A DNA stretch of 64,000 nucleotides, taken from positions 665,432-729,431 of the forward strand of contig CAVOFV010000008.1 in assembly GCA_963695085.1 (NCBI GenBank), read 5' to 3'. Each line of letters begins with the position of its first letter. Positions within the stretch are counted from its first letter, which is position 1. Made by a program: the position numbers and the translations under genes. This document shows, piece by piece, positions 52,400 to 60,529 of the stretch. The notes under the pieces are model-generated. The model saw only the letters and a program-made list of their open reading frames with translations, was not told where the DNA came from and made no database searches. This DNA is from SG8-30 sp963695085 (GTDB lineage: Bacteria > Pseudomonadota > Gammaproteobacteria > Steroidobacterales > Steroidobacteraceae).

Positions 52400-53467
52400 T
52401 CAGCGGCCGGCGACCAGCGCGTGGCCGGCCCTTGCGACCATCTGCCAGCTTTCGCCAAACTGGTGAGCCATGCTCGAGCTCGCGTTGCCCGCGAGCGCCC
52501 GTGCGTACACGCCGCGCTGAATGGAGGCCATCCGGTACAGGCTGAAGGCCTTGAAGAAGCGCCAGTCCGTTATCTCGGCGCGGCCAGTCCGCCGGGCGTA
52601 GGCGACGACGAAATCGTCCTCCGACGGGATGCCGAGCGCCTCCAGGTCGGCGCCGACGAAACCCTTCGACACGGGATGGCCGGCCGGGAAGTCGTAGGCC
52701 ATGCAGCAGTAGGCCAGGTCGGCCAGCGGATGCCCGATCGTGGACAGTTCCCAATCGAGCACTGCCACCACGCGCGGTGGCTGCAGTGCGCAGACGAGAT
52801 TGCCGATGCGATAGTCGCCGTGGGCGATGCAGCCGGGTTCGTCCTGCGGAACGTGTGCCTCGATCCAGTGCCGCAGGGCCGTCAACACGCCCGCCTCGTC
52901 GCGGCCCAGCGCGTCGTTCTGCTGGCCCCAGCGCGCGACCTGCCGTTCGACGTAATGCTCCGGCCGCCCGTATCCTTCGAGGCCTGCCGCCAGCCAGTCC
53001 ACCTTGTGCAGCGCGGCCAGCGCCGCGTTCATGGAGTCATAAATGGCGGCACGCTGGTCCCTCGTTACGCCCGGCAGCAGCGGATCGTGGAACACGCTTC
53101 CCGGGCAGTGCTCCATCAGGTAGAACTGAGTGCCGATGTGCTGCGAATCCTCGCAGAGGGCGAGCGGCCTCGGGATCGGCACGTCACTGCCCTGCAGCGC
53201 ACGCAGCACCCGGTACTCGCGGTCGAGGCGGTGTGCCGAAGCGACCAGCCTGCCGGGCGGCTGCTTGCGCAGCACGTAGTCGCCCGACGCGGCGCGCACG
53301 AGAAACGTCGGGTTGGACTGCCCCGCATCGAATTGCAGCAGTTGTAGCGGTCCGCGAAAGCCAGCGACATTCCGCTCCAGCCAGCGCAGCAGCGCAGTCT
53401 CGTCGAAGCGATGCTCGTCGCGGACCGGGCCGACCGGAGATTCACCCAATGGCTGCGACGCGTTCAC
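52400..53467 (-). CDS. APH-type phosphotransferase (LvaA/ACAD11 kinase-like)
   Basis: Kinase-like protein of 355 residues: the Lys of DYVLRKQPPGRL, catalytic-loop HGDYRIGN, and metal-binding DWELSTIGHPLADLAY. It belongs to the non-antibiotic APH group that pairs with acyl-CoA dehydrogenases (human ACAD10/11, Pseudomonas LvaA, mycobacterial FadE36). Members phosphorylate a 4-hydroxyacyl-CoA so the ACAD partner can remove phosphate and form a double bond. No antibiotic-resistance role is implied. The start overlaps the stop of the acyl-CoA ligase (ATGA), and the ACAD gene is 22 bp away and convergent. Confidence 0.93.
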   Translation of the reverse strand: MNASQPLGESPVGPVRDEHRFDETALLRWLERNVAGFRGPLQLLQFDAGQSNPTFLVRAASGDYVLRKQPPGRLVASAHRLDREYRVLRALQGSDVPIPRPLALCEDSQHIGTQFYLMEHCPGSVFHDPLLPGVTRDQRAAIYDSMNAALAALHKVDWLAAGLEGYGRPEHYVERQVARWGQQNDALGRDEAGVLTALRHWIEAHVPQDEPGCIAHGDYRIGNLVCALQPPRVVAVLDWELSTIGHPLADLAYCCMAYDFPAGHPVSKGFVGADLEALGIPSEDDFVVAYARRTGRAEITDWRFFKAFSLYRMASIQRGVYARALAGNASSSMAHQFGESWQMVARAGHALVAGR

Positions 53468-55191
53468 TCGCGGAGTTCCTGCGCCGCGAGCGCATCGAGC
53501 ACCACCGCCCGGAGTTCAGCGCGCACGACCTTGCCGAGCGGGTTCTTTGCCAGCCCGTCCAGCCGTACGAGGTGCTCAGGCCACTTGAACTTGGCGACGC
53601 GCAGCGACTCCAGGTGACGCTTCAGGTCGTCGAGTGTCAGGTCCTCGCCTGGCTTGAGGACGATCGCTGCGCACACCCTCTCGCCCATGACATCGTCCGG
53701 CACGCCAACGCAGGCGCACTCCGCCACGGCAGGGTGCGCGGAGACCAGACCGTCGAGTTCGGCCGGCGAGACGTTCTGGCCGCCGCGAATGATGATCTCC
53801 TTGCGGCGACCGACGAAACGGTAGTACCGGGGAGGGTCGTCGTCGCCGGCCAGCTCGAAGAGGTCGCCGGTATGAAAGAAGCCGTCGTCATCAAAGGCCG
53901 CTTCGGTCATCGCCGGTTCTTCGAAATAGCCTTCGAACACGGTTGCGCCGCGGATGCACAATTCGCCGGGCTGGCCAGTCTCGTCGACAAGGTCGCCGTT
54001 GTCGGTGTCGAGCAGCTTGGTCTCGAAGCTGATGACCGGATCGCAATTCCACGTCAGTCCCGGCACGCCGAAGCGGGGGAAATAACGTGCACGCTGCTCA
54101 GGGTCCGGAACGTCGAGGACACCGCTGGCCAGCGAGACGCCCTCGTTGGAGCCGAAGAAATTGACGACATTGATGCCGTACTCGTCCTGCCACGCCTTGA
54201 GCATCCATGGCGCCAAGGGCGCGGATCCCGAGCACACAGCGCGCATCCGTGACAGGTCGAGCCCCGCCAGCAGGTCCTTGCTCTGGATCAGCCTGTTGAG
54301 CACGGCCGGCGGCGCGAGGTTGTAGTTGACGCGCTCGGTGACCATCTGCTGCAGGAACGTCGGCAGGTCAAACGGGTGATGCATGACCATCGTGCAGCGA
54401 TTAAGCACCCACGGCATCATCACGCCGCCGATCGAGGCCATGCTGACCATCGGGAATGGATTGAGAAGCACCCAGCCATCCTCGATCCCGGCGCCGGCCG
54501 CGACGACCCGTCCGATCGCGAGCCAGTGATTGTGGCTGCGCGGCACGCCCTTGGGCCGCGACTCTGTCCCGGAGGTCCAGCACACCGTGAGCACCTCATC
54601 GGCACTGTGACGCCAGCCGGCCACGTGTGCGGCCAGCCGCGCCGAGGCCTGCGAAGCGTCGTCGGCGTCGAGATCGACGACACCACTGGGCAGGTCACTG
54701 CCCCATGCAAGAACGCGCGCACCGTGGCCTGCCGAGGCCGCCACTGCGCCCGCGAGCTCGGCCGATCGGCAATCCCCGATCCGGGCAAGCGTTACGATTG
54801 CGCGGGGCCTCAGCCGCCTGGCAATGAACGTGAGCTCGTGCTCGCGGTACTGCACGGCGACGGGCGAGGCGATGGCGCCGATGCGGGCACAGGCCAGCAA
54901 CGTGACCAGGAGCTCGCTGAGGTTGGGCAGCTGGATCAGCACGAACGATTCGCGCTGCACGCCGGCGGCGAGCAGATGCGCAGCCACGGTGTCGATCAGC
55001 CTGTCGAGTGACGCGTAATCGAGCCGGCGTGCGGCGCCGTCGGCAATGGCCGACCGGTTCGGCGGATCGATGACCGCCAGCCGTTCCGGCACGGCCCGCG
55101 CGGTGGCGCGAAACAGGTCGTCCACCGTGTCGGTTCCCCACCAGCCCCGCGCCGTGTAGTCGCGGATCTTCGCAGCCGGGCTGACGATCAT
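53464..55191 (-). CDS. AMP-dependent acyl-CoA synthetase/ligase
   Basis: ANL superfamily enzyme, 575 residues. Motifs are the ATP loop VCWTSGTESRPKGVPRSH, a middle FFGSNEG, GELCIRGATVFEGYF, YRFVGRRKEIIIRGGQNV (A8 hinge), and the catalytic Lys of LAKNPLGKV near the C terminus. It should activate a free acid with CoA. Its place in the same transcript as the APH kinase (4-bp overlap) suggests it makes the acyl-CoA on which the kinase acts, like LvaE. The acid, whether short 4-oxo/4-hydroxy or larger, cannot be told from sequence. Confidence 0.93.
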   Translation of the reverse strand: MIVSPAAKIRDYTARGWWGTDTVDDLFRATARAVPERLAVIDPPNRSAIADGAARRLDYASLDRLIDTVAAHLLAAGVQRESFVLIQLPNLSELLVTLLACARIGAIASPVAVQYREHELTFIARRLRPRAIVTLARIGDCRSAELAGAVAASAGHGARVLAWGSDLPSGVVDLDADDASQASARLAAHVAGWRHSADEVLTVCWTSGTESRPKGVPRSHNHWLAIGRVVAAGAGIEDGWVLLNPFPMVSMASIGGVMMPWVLNRCTMVMHHPFDLPTFLQQMVTERVNYNLAPPAVLNRLIQSKDLLAGLDLSRMRAVCSGSAPLAPWMLKAWQDEYGINVVNFFGSNEGVSLASGVLDVPDPEQRARYFPRFGVPGLTWNCDPVISFETKLLDTDNGDLVDETGQPGELCIRGATVFEGYFEEPAMTEAAFDDDGFFHTGDLFELAGDDDPPRYYRFVGRRKEIIIRGGQNVSPAELDGLVSAHPAVAECACVGVPDDVMGERVCAAIVLKPGEDLTLDDLKRHLESLRVAKFKWPEHLVRLDGLAKNPLGKVVRAELRAVVLDALAAQELRE

Positions 55192-55254
55192 GGTCCTGAC
55201 CGCATCTTGGGGGCTCCCGCCGGGAATTCCGCCGCTATTGTGCTCCGCCGCCGG

Positions 55255-56424
55255 CTACTTTGCAGGCAGGCCCAGCCGGGCGGCAATGTTGTTCATCTGC
55301 ATGTGTGAGGAGCCGCCTACGATGGGCATGCACACGATGTCACGGACGTAGCGCTCCATGTCGTAATCGCGCGCACAGCCGTAGGCTCCCATGACCCGCT
55401 GGCAGGCCAGGACGATTTCGACGGCCGTGTCGCCGACGAACAACTTGGCCATTGAACTCTCGACAGCACAGTCACGGCCCTGCGTGGCCAGCCAGGCGGC
55501 GTGGTACAGCATATGGCGACAGGCCGCCAGCTGCGTGCGGGCCTGGACCAGCATGTGACGGACGGCCTGGTGGCCGCAGATGACGCGGCCGAACTGGCGG
55601 CGCTCCTGCGCATACTGCCATGCATCCTCCACCGCAGCACTCGCAATGCCGAGCGCCACCGCCGTGATCTCGAGGCGCTCGACGTCGAGGCCGCGCCCCA
55701 CCAGCATGTTCCAGCCGTCGTTCCAGCGGCCGGCGCCGCCGACGATGTACCTGGCCGGCACACGTGCGCCATCGAACATCACGTCGGTCGTCTCGCTGTA
55801 GCGTAGTCCGAGATGATCGATGTTCGTGATGGACAAGCCCGCGGTGGCGGCCGGGACCAGCACCAGCGACAGGTTGCGGTAACGGTCTTCCTTCGGCCCG
55901 CTGCGGACCAGCGTATAGATGTAGTCGGCGATTCGCGCGCCGGTGACCCAGCGCTTGGTGCCGTCGATGACGACGGTTGCACCATCGTCGTCCAGCCGAC
56001 CGGTCACTGCCGCAGCGGCAAGGTCGCCACCGACGTCGGGTTCCGAAAGCCCGTAGGCAAACAGGATATCCCCACGCGCGAGTTGCGGCAGGAACTCCCG
56101 CTTCTGTTCTTCCGAGCCGTTCTCGAGCAGGTTCATGGCGCCGTAGAAAGCACAGTGAATAAAGGGCCCCGCCAGCGAAGTACCCCGCTTGGCGAGTTCC
56201 TCTATCACGATGATCGCACCCAGCACGTCGACGCCGGAGCCGCCGTATTCCTCCGGCACGGTCATGCCGGTGACACCGAGTTCGCACAGCCGCCGGAACA
56301 CCTCCGGGTCGTGGCGAGCCTCGGTATCGAGTTGCCGCGCCCGTTCGCGCGGCAGTTCGCGGTCGATGAAGCGGCGAAGCGTGTCGCGCAGCAGCCGCCG
56401 TTCGTCGCTGTCGTCGTAGTCCAT
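55255..56424 (-). CDS. acyl-CoA dehydrogenase family protein
   Basis: Second ACAD, 389 residues. It has VTGMTVPEEYGGSGVDVLGA, the flavin-binding GLSEPDVGGDL, KRWVTGARIADYIY, the GRGLDVERLEITAVALGI helix and QRVMGAYGCARDYDMERYVR. The catalytic Glu position (usually GYxxEYPxE) holds Asp (CARDYDMER), so substrate handling may differ from standard medium-chain enzymes. Directly upstream of, and same-strand with, the acyl-CoA ligase (63 bp), so probably co-transcribed. Could dehydrogenate the same acyl-CoA or be a partner of another ACAD, since some ACADs work as heteromers. Confidence 0.92.
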   Translation of the reverse strand: MDYDDSDERRLLRDTLRRFIDRELPRERARQLDTEARHDPEVFRRLCELGVTGMTVPEEYGGSGVDVLGAIIVIEELAKRGTSLAGPFIHCAFYGAMNLLENGSEEQKREFLPQLARGDILFAYGLSEPDVGGDLAAAAVTGRLDDDGATVVIDGTKRWVTGARIADYIYTLVRSGPKEDRYRNLSLVLVPAATAGLSITNIDHLGLRYSETTDVMFDGARVPARYIVGGAGRWNDGWNMLVGRGLDVERLEITAVALGIASAAVEDAWQYAQERRQFGRVICGHQAVRHMLVQARTQLAACRHMLYHAAWLATQGRDCAVESSMAKLFVGDTAVEIVLACQRVMGAYGCARDYDMERYVRDIVCMPIVGGSSHMQMNNIAARLGLPAK

Positions 56425-56547
56425 GTCGGCTCCGTAGTGTCCCGGTGCTTAAGGTACAACCGGCGCTTGTCGCGCGTCGGTACGTGGCGCAAGATACGGC
56501 ATCGCTCCGCCGCTGGCGGACCAGCGGCGACCATCGGAAGTACGCTC

Positions 56548-56982
56548 GTGCAAGCAGCCGAATCGCGACGAATTCCCATCAAGGACGGCATGCTGGCGCT
56601 GCCGGCTGCGCCGAACGACTCCGGTCACCTGCTTGGCAGCCGCTGCCGCGGCTGCGGCGAGTTGTTCTTCATCCGCCGCAGCATCTGCGAGTGCTGCCAG
56701 GGCCAGGACCTCGAGGACGCCACGCTGAGCAGCCACGGCCGGCTGCACTCGTTCACCGTGATGTACTATCCGGCGCCGCCGCCGTACCGGGCGCCGGAGC
56801 CGTTCGTGCCCTACGGAGTCGGCTGGATCGAGCTGCCGGAGGGGATCGTCGTCTACTCGCTGCTTACGGAGAACGATCCTGCCCGCCTGCACACCGGCAT
56901 GGAGATGGAACTGGTGATCGAGCCCTTCTGCCTGGATGCCGACGGCAACGAAGTGATGACCTGCCGTTTCCGGCCCGCCTGA
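56548..56982 (+). CDS. OB-fold zinc-ribbon protein (DUF35, ChsH2-like)
   Basis: A 144-residue protein with a rubredoxin-like zinc ribbon (four Cys: CRGCGELFFIRRSICECC) and a C-terminal OB-fold (VGWIELPEGIVVYSLLT, LHTGMEMELVIEPFC). DUF35 proteins support thiolases and aldolases. In mycobacterial cholesterol breakdown the ChsH2 DUF35 domain binds the Ltp2 aldolase. The gene is convergent with a thiolase gene at 57026, 43 bp away. GTG at 56548 (GGAAG at the right distance) includes the usual RRIPIKDGML lead-in; an ATG at 56590 is the alternative. Confidence 0.9.
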   Translation: MQAAESRRIPIKDGMLALPAAPNDSGHLLGSRCRGCGELFFIRRSICECCQGQDLEDATLSSHGRLHSFTVMYYPAPPPYRAPEPFVPYGVGWIELPEGIVVYSLLTENDPARLHTGMEMELVIEPFCLDADGNEVMTCRFRPA

Positions 56983-57025
56983 GCCCGATGTCACGTGTCC
57001 CGGCCGACGACCGCTGACCACCGCG

Positions 57026-58180
57026 TCAGGCCTCGAGGATTGCGACGGCTGCGACGTGGTTCCAGCCGAATACCTGGCACAGGCCCGCGCGTGGCCGCCC
57101 GTGAACCTGGCGCTCGCCGGCGTCGCCGCGCAGCTGCCAGACAATCTCGCAGACCTGGCCGAGCCCGGAGGCGCCGGGCGGCTCGCCCTTGCACTGGATG
57201 CCGCCGCTCGGGTTGACGGGAATGCGCCCGTCCACGTCGAACTCGCCGTCGCGCAGCAGACGGACCGCCTCGCCCGGGCCGCATAGACCGAGTTGCTCGA
57301 CGTGCACCAGCTCGTGCGCGGAGTCGGTGTCCTGGACTTCGCAGACGCCGATGTCGCCGGGGCCTATGCCGGCAGCTTCGTATGCACTGCGGGCCGCCAG
57401 CTCGACCACCGGCGTGCCGGGTCCGCGGCTCAGGCAGACGCTGTACTGGTTGCTGGGCTCGACGACCGGCGGCGGATACAGCGCGGTCTGCATCGCCGTC
57501 GCGGCGATCACGACCGGGCGGCGCACGCCGATGCGCCGGGCCGCGCGGCGGCTACACAATACCGCCGCCGCGGCACCGTCATCCGGCGCGCAGAAGTTGT
57601 AGAGGTGCAGCGGGTAGGCGACCATCGGCGAGGCCAGCACCTCCTCGACGGTCAGCAGGTTGCGAAACAGCGCGTAAGGGTTCTTCGCGCCGTTGCGATG
57701 GGCCTTGACCGCGACGCGCGCGAAGTCCTCCTCGGTGGCACCGTGGTCGTGCATGTAGCGTTGGGCAACGGTGGCAAAGGAGATCGGGCTGGCCTTGATG
57801 CCTAGCAGGTTCTGCCACGGCTCGCCCAGTTCGTCGAACATGCCCTTGTGCTTGTCGAAGCCGTAGACCAGCACGATTTCGCAGGCGCCGCTGCCGATTG
57901 CGTGGCGCGCCAGTTCGAGCATGGACACCCCGGTCGCGCACATGGCGTTGACCTGCTGAATGGGAATGCCGGTCATGCCGAGCCTCATCAGCAGGTCGAT
58001 GCCGGTGCCCGCCTTCTTGTAGGCGACCTTGCCGCACAGCGCGAGTTGCACGTCGCGATAGGCGATGCCGGCGTCGCGCAGGGCCTCGAGGATTGCCTCG
58101 GTCGCCATGTCCCCCGGGTCCTTGTCGGGGTACCGGCCGAACGGGTGCATGCCGACGCCGGCGATCACCACGTCTCGCAC
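57026..58180 (-). CDS. SCP2-type thiolase family protein
   Basis: Thiolase-fold protein, 384 residues: VRDVVIAGVGMHPFGRYPDK, the nucleophile-type Cys in NAMCATGVSML, HLYNFCAPDDGAAA, and NPSGGIQCKGEPPGASGLGQ. In the last block the catalytic His of the usual GHP is Glu, seen in SCP2-type and aldolase-like (Ltp2) members, so classical thiolysis is doubtful and aldol-type cleavage is possible. A DUF35 partner gene is next door. The start is GTG at 58180, preceded by GGGGGG; a longer frame starting further upstream is not thiolase-like. Confidence 0.88.
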   Translation of the reverse strand: MRDVVIAGVGMHPFGRYPDKDPGDMATEAILEALRDAGIAYRDVQLALCGKVAYKKAGTGIDLLMRLGMTGIPIQQVNAMCATGVSMLELARHAIGSGACEIVLVYGFDKHKGMFDELGEPWQNLLGIKASPISFATVAQRYMHDHGATEEDFARVAVKAHRNGAKNPYALFRNLLTVEEVLASPMVAYPLHLYNFCAPDDGAAAAVLCSRRAARRIGVRRPVVIAATAMQTALYPPPVVEPSNQYSVCLSRGPGTPVVELAARSAYEAAGIGPGDIGVCEVQDTDSAHELVHVEQLGLCGPGEAVRLLRDGEFDVDGRIPVNPSGGIQCKGEPPGASGLGQVCEIVWQLRGDAGERQVHGRPRAGLCQVFGWNHVAAVAILEA

Positions 58181-58217
58181 GTCGCCCCCCACGATCCGAC
58201 GGCCTGCGGTCCCGTCT

Positions 58218-59822
58218 TCATGCCGCAACGTCGGGAATGCCGCGGTGATAGCCAGGCATGATCGTCTCTTCCAGCGTCGAGCCGGTGATGGCGTCCACGC
58301 ACATGACTGCGGACAGCGAGGCACCGTCCACGCCGCCGCCCCACAGGCGTCGCCCGTACTGGTCACCGGCGAAGAACAGGCCCTCGACGTGCGGCGAGCG
58401 CACGTCCGGGCGATCGGTACCGACGGGCCGCCACAGGCCGTAGGCTTCGGGACCGGGAGTCCACATGATGAACTCGCAATCCTCGTCCCAGGTCGGGAAA
58501 GCCGCGCGTGCCCAGTCCTCGCACAGATTCACGACGCGGTTGACGCGATCCGGATCGCGCATTTCCTGATCCGTGAGAGCCGTCGAGAAAAGGTACTCGC
58601 GCTTGCCTGCGGGTCCTCGCCTGGATGTGCCGTCGCCCCAGGCCGTGAAGTCACACATGACCATGTCCACGGCGCCGATGTATCCCTCGCCACGGATCAC
58701 GCCAGGCATGTAGACGAAACTGCCTTCGTCCAGTCCGATGTCCGGCATGACGCTGCGCTTCATGCCGCACCAGCCGGTCAGCAGGCCCGCACCCCAGAAC
58801 CTGTGCTCGAGCAGTTCCACGTAGTCGGCGGGGAAATGCTCGCGGGGCAGCACGCGGAAGATGTACTTGGGCGGGATCGTGCAGACGACCTGATTCGCGT
58901 GCACGAGCCGGTCGTGTTCGCCATCTTCGTCGGACTTGATGCGCACGCCGCTCACGCGGCCGTCCTCTATCAGCACCTCGCGGACCGGTGTGCTCCTCAG
59001 CACCACGCACCCATGTTCGAGCGCGACCTTTTCGAACGCCTGCGGGATCGCGATGCACCCAGGCTCGTCCGCGGTCGCGACCGAGCCCTTCACCAGGTTC
59101 ATGCCGATTTGACCCGCGATGGCCATGTAGCCGAGGAAATCCCCGGTTGGCGTCATGGCCGGCTCCGCCTGCGCTGTCTGTGAAGCCGCAAGCACCTTGA
59201 TGTAGTCGTACGCTTCCGGGTGCATGCTGCGCTGCTCCAGCCACGTCTGCAGCGGCGTGTTCATGAGTCGCGCCATGTCCTCGAAAGTCGAGGTTGCCAT
59301 GGAACGAAGCTGCTCCATGGTGGCTGCAAATCCTTCTTCGGACATCCACTGATACGGTTCGCGCTTGTCGACCTGGTAGGCGCGTCCGGGCTTGCCCTCG
59401 CCCTCCCAGGCGACGAATCCCAGGCCGCGGTTCAGCGGCAGGTTGCAATGGACGCCGAGGTGCTTCATCAGGTGGTCAACCCGGCCGCGATTGCCCCAGA
59501 AGAGCCCATGGCCACCAGCCTCGAACGTGCGGCCATCGAGCAATCCCCGCTCGAAGATCTCCTCAATGGACGGCGTGCACTTGCCGAGGTAGCAGCTGGC
59601 GTGAGGCAGCGACTTGCGGAAGGCCTTGGCGTCCATTTCCATGCCGTCGGCGAAGACCTTGTCGCCCCGGCCTACGAACGACAAAGTACGGCCGCCGATG
59701 AACGGCGCGCGCTCCAGCACGAGGACTTTTTGTCCGAAATCCCGGGCGAGGAGGGCGGCCGTGGCCAGGCCGGCCACTCCGGCCCCGATGACGACCGTAT
59801 CGAAGGACTCCTGAGCTGTCAT
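58218..59822 (-). CDS. FAD-dependent oxidoreductase (phytoene desaturase/amine oxidase-like)
   Basis: Flavoprotein of 534 residues with the N-terminal dinucleotide motif VVIGAGVAGLATAALLARDF, the GG-doublet FIGGRTLSFV, and a C-terminal FAD segment (LFFAGDQYGRRLWGGGVDGA). The overall pattern is that of NAD(P)/FAD-dependent desaturases and ketosteroid-type oxidoreductases. The start at 59822 is supported by GGGAGG; the ATG at 59837 is an alternative. A palindrome pair at 59911-59946 lies just upstream and is like the operator near the HxlR gene. Same strand as the thiolase, 37 bp upstream of it, so they may be co-transcribed. The substrate is unknown. Confidence 0.87.
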   Translation of the reverse strand: MTAQESFDTVVIGAGVAGLATAALLARDFGQKVLVLERAPFIGGRTLSFVGRGDKVFADGMEMDAKAFRKSLPHASCYLGKCTPSIEEIFERGLLDGRTFEAGGHGLFWGNRGRVDHLMKHLGVHCNLPLNRGLGFVAWEGEGKPGRAYQVDKREPYQWMSEEGFAATMEQLRSMATSTFEDMARLMNTPLQTWLEQRSMHPEAYDYIKVLAASQTAQAEPAMTPTGDFLGYMAIAGQIGMNLVKGSVATADEPGCIAIPQAFEKVALEHGCVVLRSTPVREVLIEDGRVSGVRIKSDEDGEHDRLVHANQVVCTIPPKYIFRVLPREHFPADYVELLEHRFWGAGLLTGWCGMKRSVMPDIGLDEGSFVYMPGVIRGEGYIGAVDMVMCDFTAWGDGTSRRGPAGKREYLFSTALTDQEMRDPDRVNRVVNLCEDWARAAFPTWDEDCEFIMWTPGPEAYGLWRPVGTDRPDVRSPHVEGLFFAGDQYGRRLWGGGVDGASLSAVMCVDAITGSTLEETIMPGYHRGIPDVAA

Positions 59823-59910
59823 CTGCTGGCCTCCCATCTGTGCGGTGCGCTCGCGGGACGTTCCGGCTGAAGCCCATTGCGTCGGCCGGCCCGGCCGGGA
59901 TCCCTGTTGC

Positions 59911-59946
59911 TTGCGTAAGACTAGTTACTAAACTTGCGTTATGCAA
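59911..59946. promoter_or_regulatory. operator candidate pair, sites B1 and B2
   Basis: TTGCGTAA (59911-59918, half site) and TTGCGTTATGCAA (59934-59946) lie 23 bp apart upstream of the FAD oxidoreductase gene. The second differs from site A (51075-51087, TTGCGTAACGCAA) at only 2 of 13 positions. A shared regulator, most likely the tandem HxlR protein at 50102-51052, is inferred. Confidence 0.6.
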
Positions 59947-60032
59947 CTGCCTGGTACACGCATGGCGCCGACAGGATTCTGGACGTCGTCCATACCCGGT
60001 CAACGGCTGACCGCGCAGTTGCAGCGGCCAGC

Positions 60033-60054
60033 AAAAGGGGCCCACGAGGGCCCC
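60033..60054 (-). terminator. terminator of the 3' fragment of the PFOR-like gene
   Basis: Leftward 7-bp stem GGGGCCC/GGGCCCC with loop TCGT, followed by TTTT. It sits about 40 bp past the stop at 60096, which suggests the gene end is native. Confidence 0.75.
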
Positions 60055-60095
60055 GGATCTGGCGGTTCACTGCGACGGAACGTCGCTGCCGGGCC

Positions 60096-60527
60096 TCAGT
60101 CGAAGGTCGCGGCGCGCTTCAGCAGGTCCTCGAGGCCCGTCTCCTTCGGGTCCCAGGGCTTGCCTGGGTGGATGATCGCCAGCTGGCAGCTTTCAGCGGC
60201 CTCGACCATCTGCCGGTAGGTGCCGGCCTTCAGGTCGGCGATGTAGGCCTGCTGGTTCTCGTTGTAGGAGAACATCTTGTCGTTGATGTTCGTGCACTCG
60301 TTGCACGACGAGCAGCGGATGGTCTCGATGTAGGGCTCGTCCGGGGACCGGGCCGGTACCTCGGCGACGGGTGTCGGCTCGGCGGCCGCCGCGGCTTGCA
60401 GCGCAGGCTCGGCTGCCGCCGCCGCCGCCGCCGCCGGCGCACCGGCTGCGGCAGGTTGCGCCTGGCCGGCGGTCAACGCGGCGATTTCCTTCTGCTTGGC
60501 CTCTTCCCATATCAGGGGCGGGCAGGG
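60096..60527 (-). pseudogene. 3' remnant of a pyruvate:ferredoxin oxidoreductase-like gene
   Basis: The open frame encodes about 140 residues: WEEAKQKEIAALTAGQAQP, an Ala/Pro linker, then YIETIRCSSCNECTNINDKM, AYIADLKAGTYRQMVEAAES plus C, and IIHPGKPWDP. This is the end of large 2-oxoacid:acceptor oxidoreductases, with a ferredoxin-type CxxCxxC...C cluster. No start or N-terminal domains exist: upstream at about 60527 the frame changes into integrase sequence. So only about the last tenth of a gene of roughly 1,600 residues remains, by deletion or contig junction. The terminator at 60033 follows. Confidence 0.8.
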
Positions 60528-60529
60528 GC

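Noticed and set aside
52400..53467. Aminoglycoside resistance kinase
   Set aside because: The APH fold pairs here with an ACAD and an acyl-CoA ligase, as in LvaA/ACAD11; no resistance-gene features are present.
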